From the NCBI GenBank assembly GCA_964200075.2, contig CAXNAA020000509.1:1-20612 (forward strand): a stretch of DNA of 20,612 nucleotides. The letters are read 5' to 3'. This DNA comes from Sphacelaria rigidula. Its lineage: Eukaryota; Phaeophyceae; Sphacelariales. The notes beneath the pieces were generated by a model that was not told the DNA's origin, searched no databases, and worked only from the letters and a program-made list of their open reading frames with translations. A program made the translations under genes and the position numbers. Positions 18,985 through 20,612 of the stretch are shown here, in pieces. Position 1 is the stretch's first letter; each line of letters begins with the position of its first letter.

Positions 18985-19357
18985 TACTCATTAGTTACTT
19001 GCCTTAGTCGTTTGACCACTGACCACGCATCCCTTTCGAGACGCAACACCGTACCTACTCTTAATAGAAACACCCCCCCATATTTGGGTGCTCATCACGT
19101 CTCTTCCATACATTACACAAAAACCTTTTACATTTGTTCTCCCCGTCCTGTTTCGGGAGGGGGGGAGGGCTTACTCATTTGTTGCTTGCCTTAGTCGTTT
19201 GAGCATTGACCACGCATCCCTTTCGAGACGCAACACCGTACCTACTCCTACTAAAAACACCCGCAATACTTGGGTGCTCATTACGTTTCTTCCATACATT
19301 ACACAAAACCTTTTGCATATGTTCTCTCCGCCCTGTTTCGGGAGGGGGGGGGGGGGG
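18985..19357 (+). repeat. Family E, two tandem 187-bp units
   Basis: Unit 1 is 18985-19171; unit 2 runs from 19172 to about 19357. Both contain TACTCATT, GTTACTTGCC or GTTGCTTGCC, TTAGTCGTTTGA, CCACGCATCCCTTTCGAGAC, GCAACACCGTACCTACTC, TTGGGTGCTCAT, CTTCCATACATTACACAAAA, CCTTTT and CCTGTTTCGGGAGG, followed by a G-run (14 G at 19344-19357). The 79-bp units upstream lack the second half. This is a minisatellite-like tandem of a dispersed repeat. Confidence 0.85.
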
Positions 19358-19565
19358 TTAACAAAAACGAATACATGTAGATGGTTGCTCTAAATGTCGA
19401 GATTAGTCTCGCCGACGCGTCACGCGGCCTTATCACTCGATTACCTTAGCGAAGTCCCAGACGTGGGGGCGGCCAACGGAAGACTACAGCAGCTTTCCGT
19501 CCCCCCCGCAGTTTTTTTGTCTTATTTTCTCTTTTTGTCTGTAGACTTGTGCACACAGCTTCAGC

Positions 19566-20003
19566 ATGGCATGTGTGAACAAAGTCCGTCTTTTTTCGTT
19601 ATCCAACCATACTTGCCATTTTTACCGATATTTGTGGCTGGTCATGTCTGTTGAAGGGCTCCTCGCTCTTTGTTGGTGTTGTTGTGTCATCATACATGTG
19701 CTTAAGGCTCTCGTCTTCTCTTTCGCCGCACGTGTGGAAACCTTGTCACGTGCACCAGCTTTTGTTCCGCCGTTTTCCCGATTGCGGCACGTTGTAGCGG
19801 GTCTTCCAGCGTTCTCGGTGTAATTTTTAAAACTTTTGGTCGAGAAATGCTTTATGATCATTTCCTTTTTTTCACACTGTCAGCGATTGATGACGCATAT
19901 CAACCACCGGGACGAAGGCGGTATCCTGATAATCTCAGAATTTCCGCAAACGAGTGGTTTGTCTCGAGGTGTGTCCAATTATCTCATGGTTCAATATCTT
20001 ACC

Positions 20004-20045
<42 letters not shown>

Positions 20046-20437
20046 CAATTCCATCTGTCGAAGTACTGTACTGCGCACGTCGAAATCTCGCGAGCAGCTG
20101 CGAGTTTCAAAATTCTGAAACGATCCCACTTTTGGTTTCGATCCAGGGTTTTCTCATGGAACTGGTTCTATGCGCTGATCATGAAAACAGGGCTGTCGAG
20201 TAGATCATACACACCGTCACCCTGTTGTGGTGCACTTGTCCTGGTAAACTTCGTCACGAGCGCAGCACGTACTTACAGTGCACACAACGTCAAGCCTCGG
20301 GCAGAGAGTATCTTCATCTTTTCAACGGTGCCAGCCATCATGCTCGCCTCAAAGGGTGCTCCCAAAAGCACTTATTTTTCTTTCTTCTACGCGATGCAAA
20401 GACGAATAAAAAAACTGCGGGAGAGATTTTTCCAGGG
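19566..20437 (+). CDS. Candidate spliced gene with an alanine tract (partial)
   Basis: Proposed exons are 19566-19817 and 19884-20437. The 66-bp intron starts G|GTGTAA and ends with a pyrimidine tract and CACTGTCAG. It removes the only stop (TAA) that interrupts one frame, giving about 268 codons. A further donor, GG|GTGAGTTT, lies at 20437/20438, and a good acceptor, TTTTTGTCTGTAG, ends at 19544, 21 bp before the ATG, so more exons could exist on both sides. Exon 1 encodes a hydrophobic stretch (LLALCWCCCVIIHVL); exon 2 has 14 alanines from the GCA run, then a region rich in S, F and R. No family is recognised. A competing frame in exon 2 reads the run as serine and stops at 20201-20203. Confidence 0.25.
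20005..20043. repeat. (CAG)13 trinucleotide run
   Basis: Thirteen uninterrupted CAG units, preceded by GCAG context. It reads as alanine (GCA) in the proposed exon, as serine (AGC) in the overlapping frame and as cysteine (TGC) on the minus strand; the glutamine frame is not open for long. Confidence 0.95.
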
Positions 20438-20531
20438 GTGAGTTTGGTCTTGCCTACTAGGTTTACGAGCGTAGTTTTGGAGTCCACCCCACCAACGTAT
20501 TATCGAAACGCGATTCGTGTCGCACGCCCCC

Positions 20532-20564
<33 letters not shown>

Positions 20565-20612
20565 GCCGGCCCCCAAGGCAAGCGACCGCGACGACAGCAG
20601 CCAACAACACAA
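20438..20612. other. No recognised gene; C30 homopolymer
   Basis: Follows the proposed splice donor. A run of 30 C occupies 20533-20562; such a run is prone to length errors in sequencing and to polymorphism. Nothing else is recognised to the window edge. Confidence 0.6.

Overview
This looks like a stretch of eukaryotic nuclear DNA dominated by the decayed remains of mobile elements. There are no bacterial-style gene clusters. Open frames are short and mostly meaningless, and spliceosomal-type intron signals, an AATAAA signal, a tRNA-derived SINE, miniature inverted-repeat elements (MITEs) and a broken Ty1/copia reverse transcriptase can be seen. Base composition is roughly balanced, with long G/C homopolymers and an (AGC)n run. 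That would suit several protists, for example a stramenopile or other alga, but nothing here fixes the lineage.

Layout. 1-150: the tip of a 298-bp-type MITE (family A) and an inverted copy of a G-run-associated repeat (family E). 988-1250: one copy of a dispersed repeat (family C). 2324-2681: two inverted 106-bp elements bounded by TTAA, like piggyBac-type MITEs, with a smaller TTAA-bounded palindrome between them. 2818-3091: family A copy 1. 3200-6028: nothing recognised except a sharp palindrome at 5808. 6029-6375: minus-strand SINE. 6376-9077: nothing recognised. 9078-10580: A copy 2, family D copy 1, A copy 3 (inverted) and D copy 2 (inverted, with a TTGA microsatellite tail). 10582-11900: copia pol remnant with two stops inside the RT region, another stop before it, a frameshift and a changed catalytic motif. 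12843-13185: plus-strand SINE. 14507-14995: the best host-gene candidate, a minus-strand two-exon gene for a 66-residue single-span membrane protein with a poly(A) signal; a 130-bp TTAA-flanked palindrome lies just upstream. 15173-17330: one long unidentified frame. 17331-17580: family C copy 2. 18224: short telomere-like tract. 18290-19357: tandem family E units. 19566-20437: possible spliced gene with an alanine tract encoded by the AGC run. 20533-20562: a run of 30 C.

Most of the window is explained by transposition: short nonautonomous DNA elements (A, and the TTAA group), retroposons (SINE, probably D) and an LTR-element relic. The two candidate genes rest on splice-site, reading-frame and, for the first, poly(A) evidence only; neither has a recognised family. 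No cooperating gene system is evident. All alignments were made by eye, so boundaries of diverged repeats are approximate.
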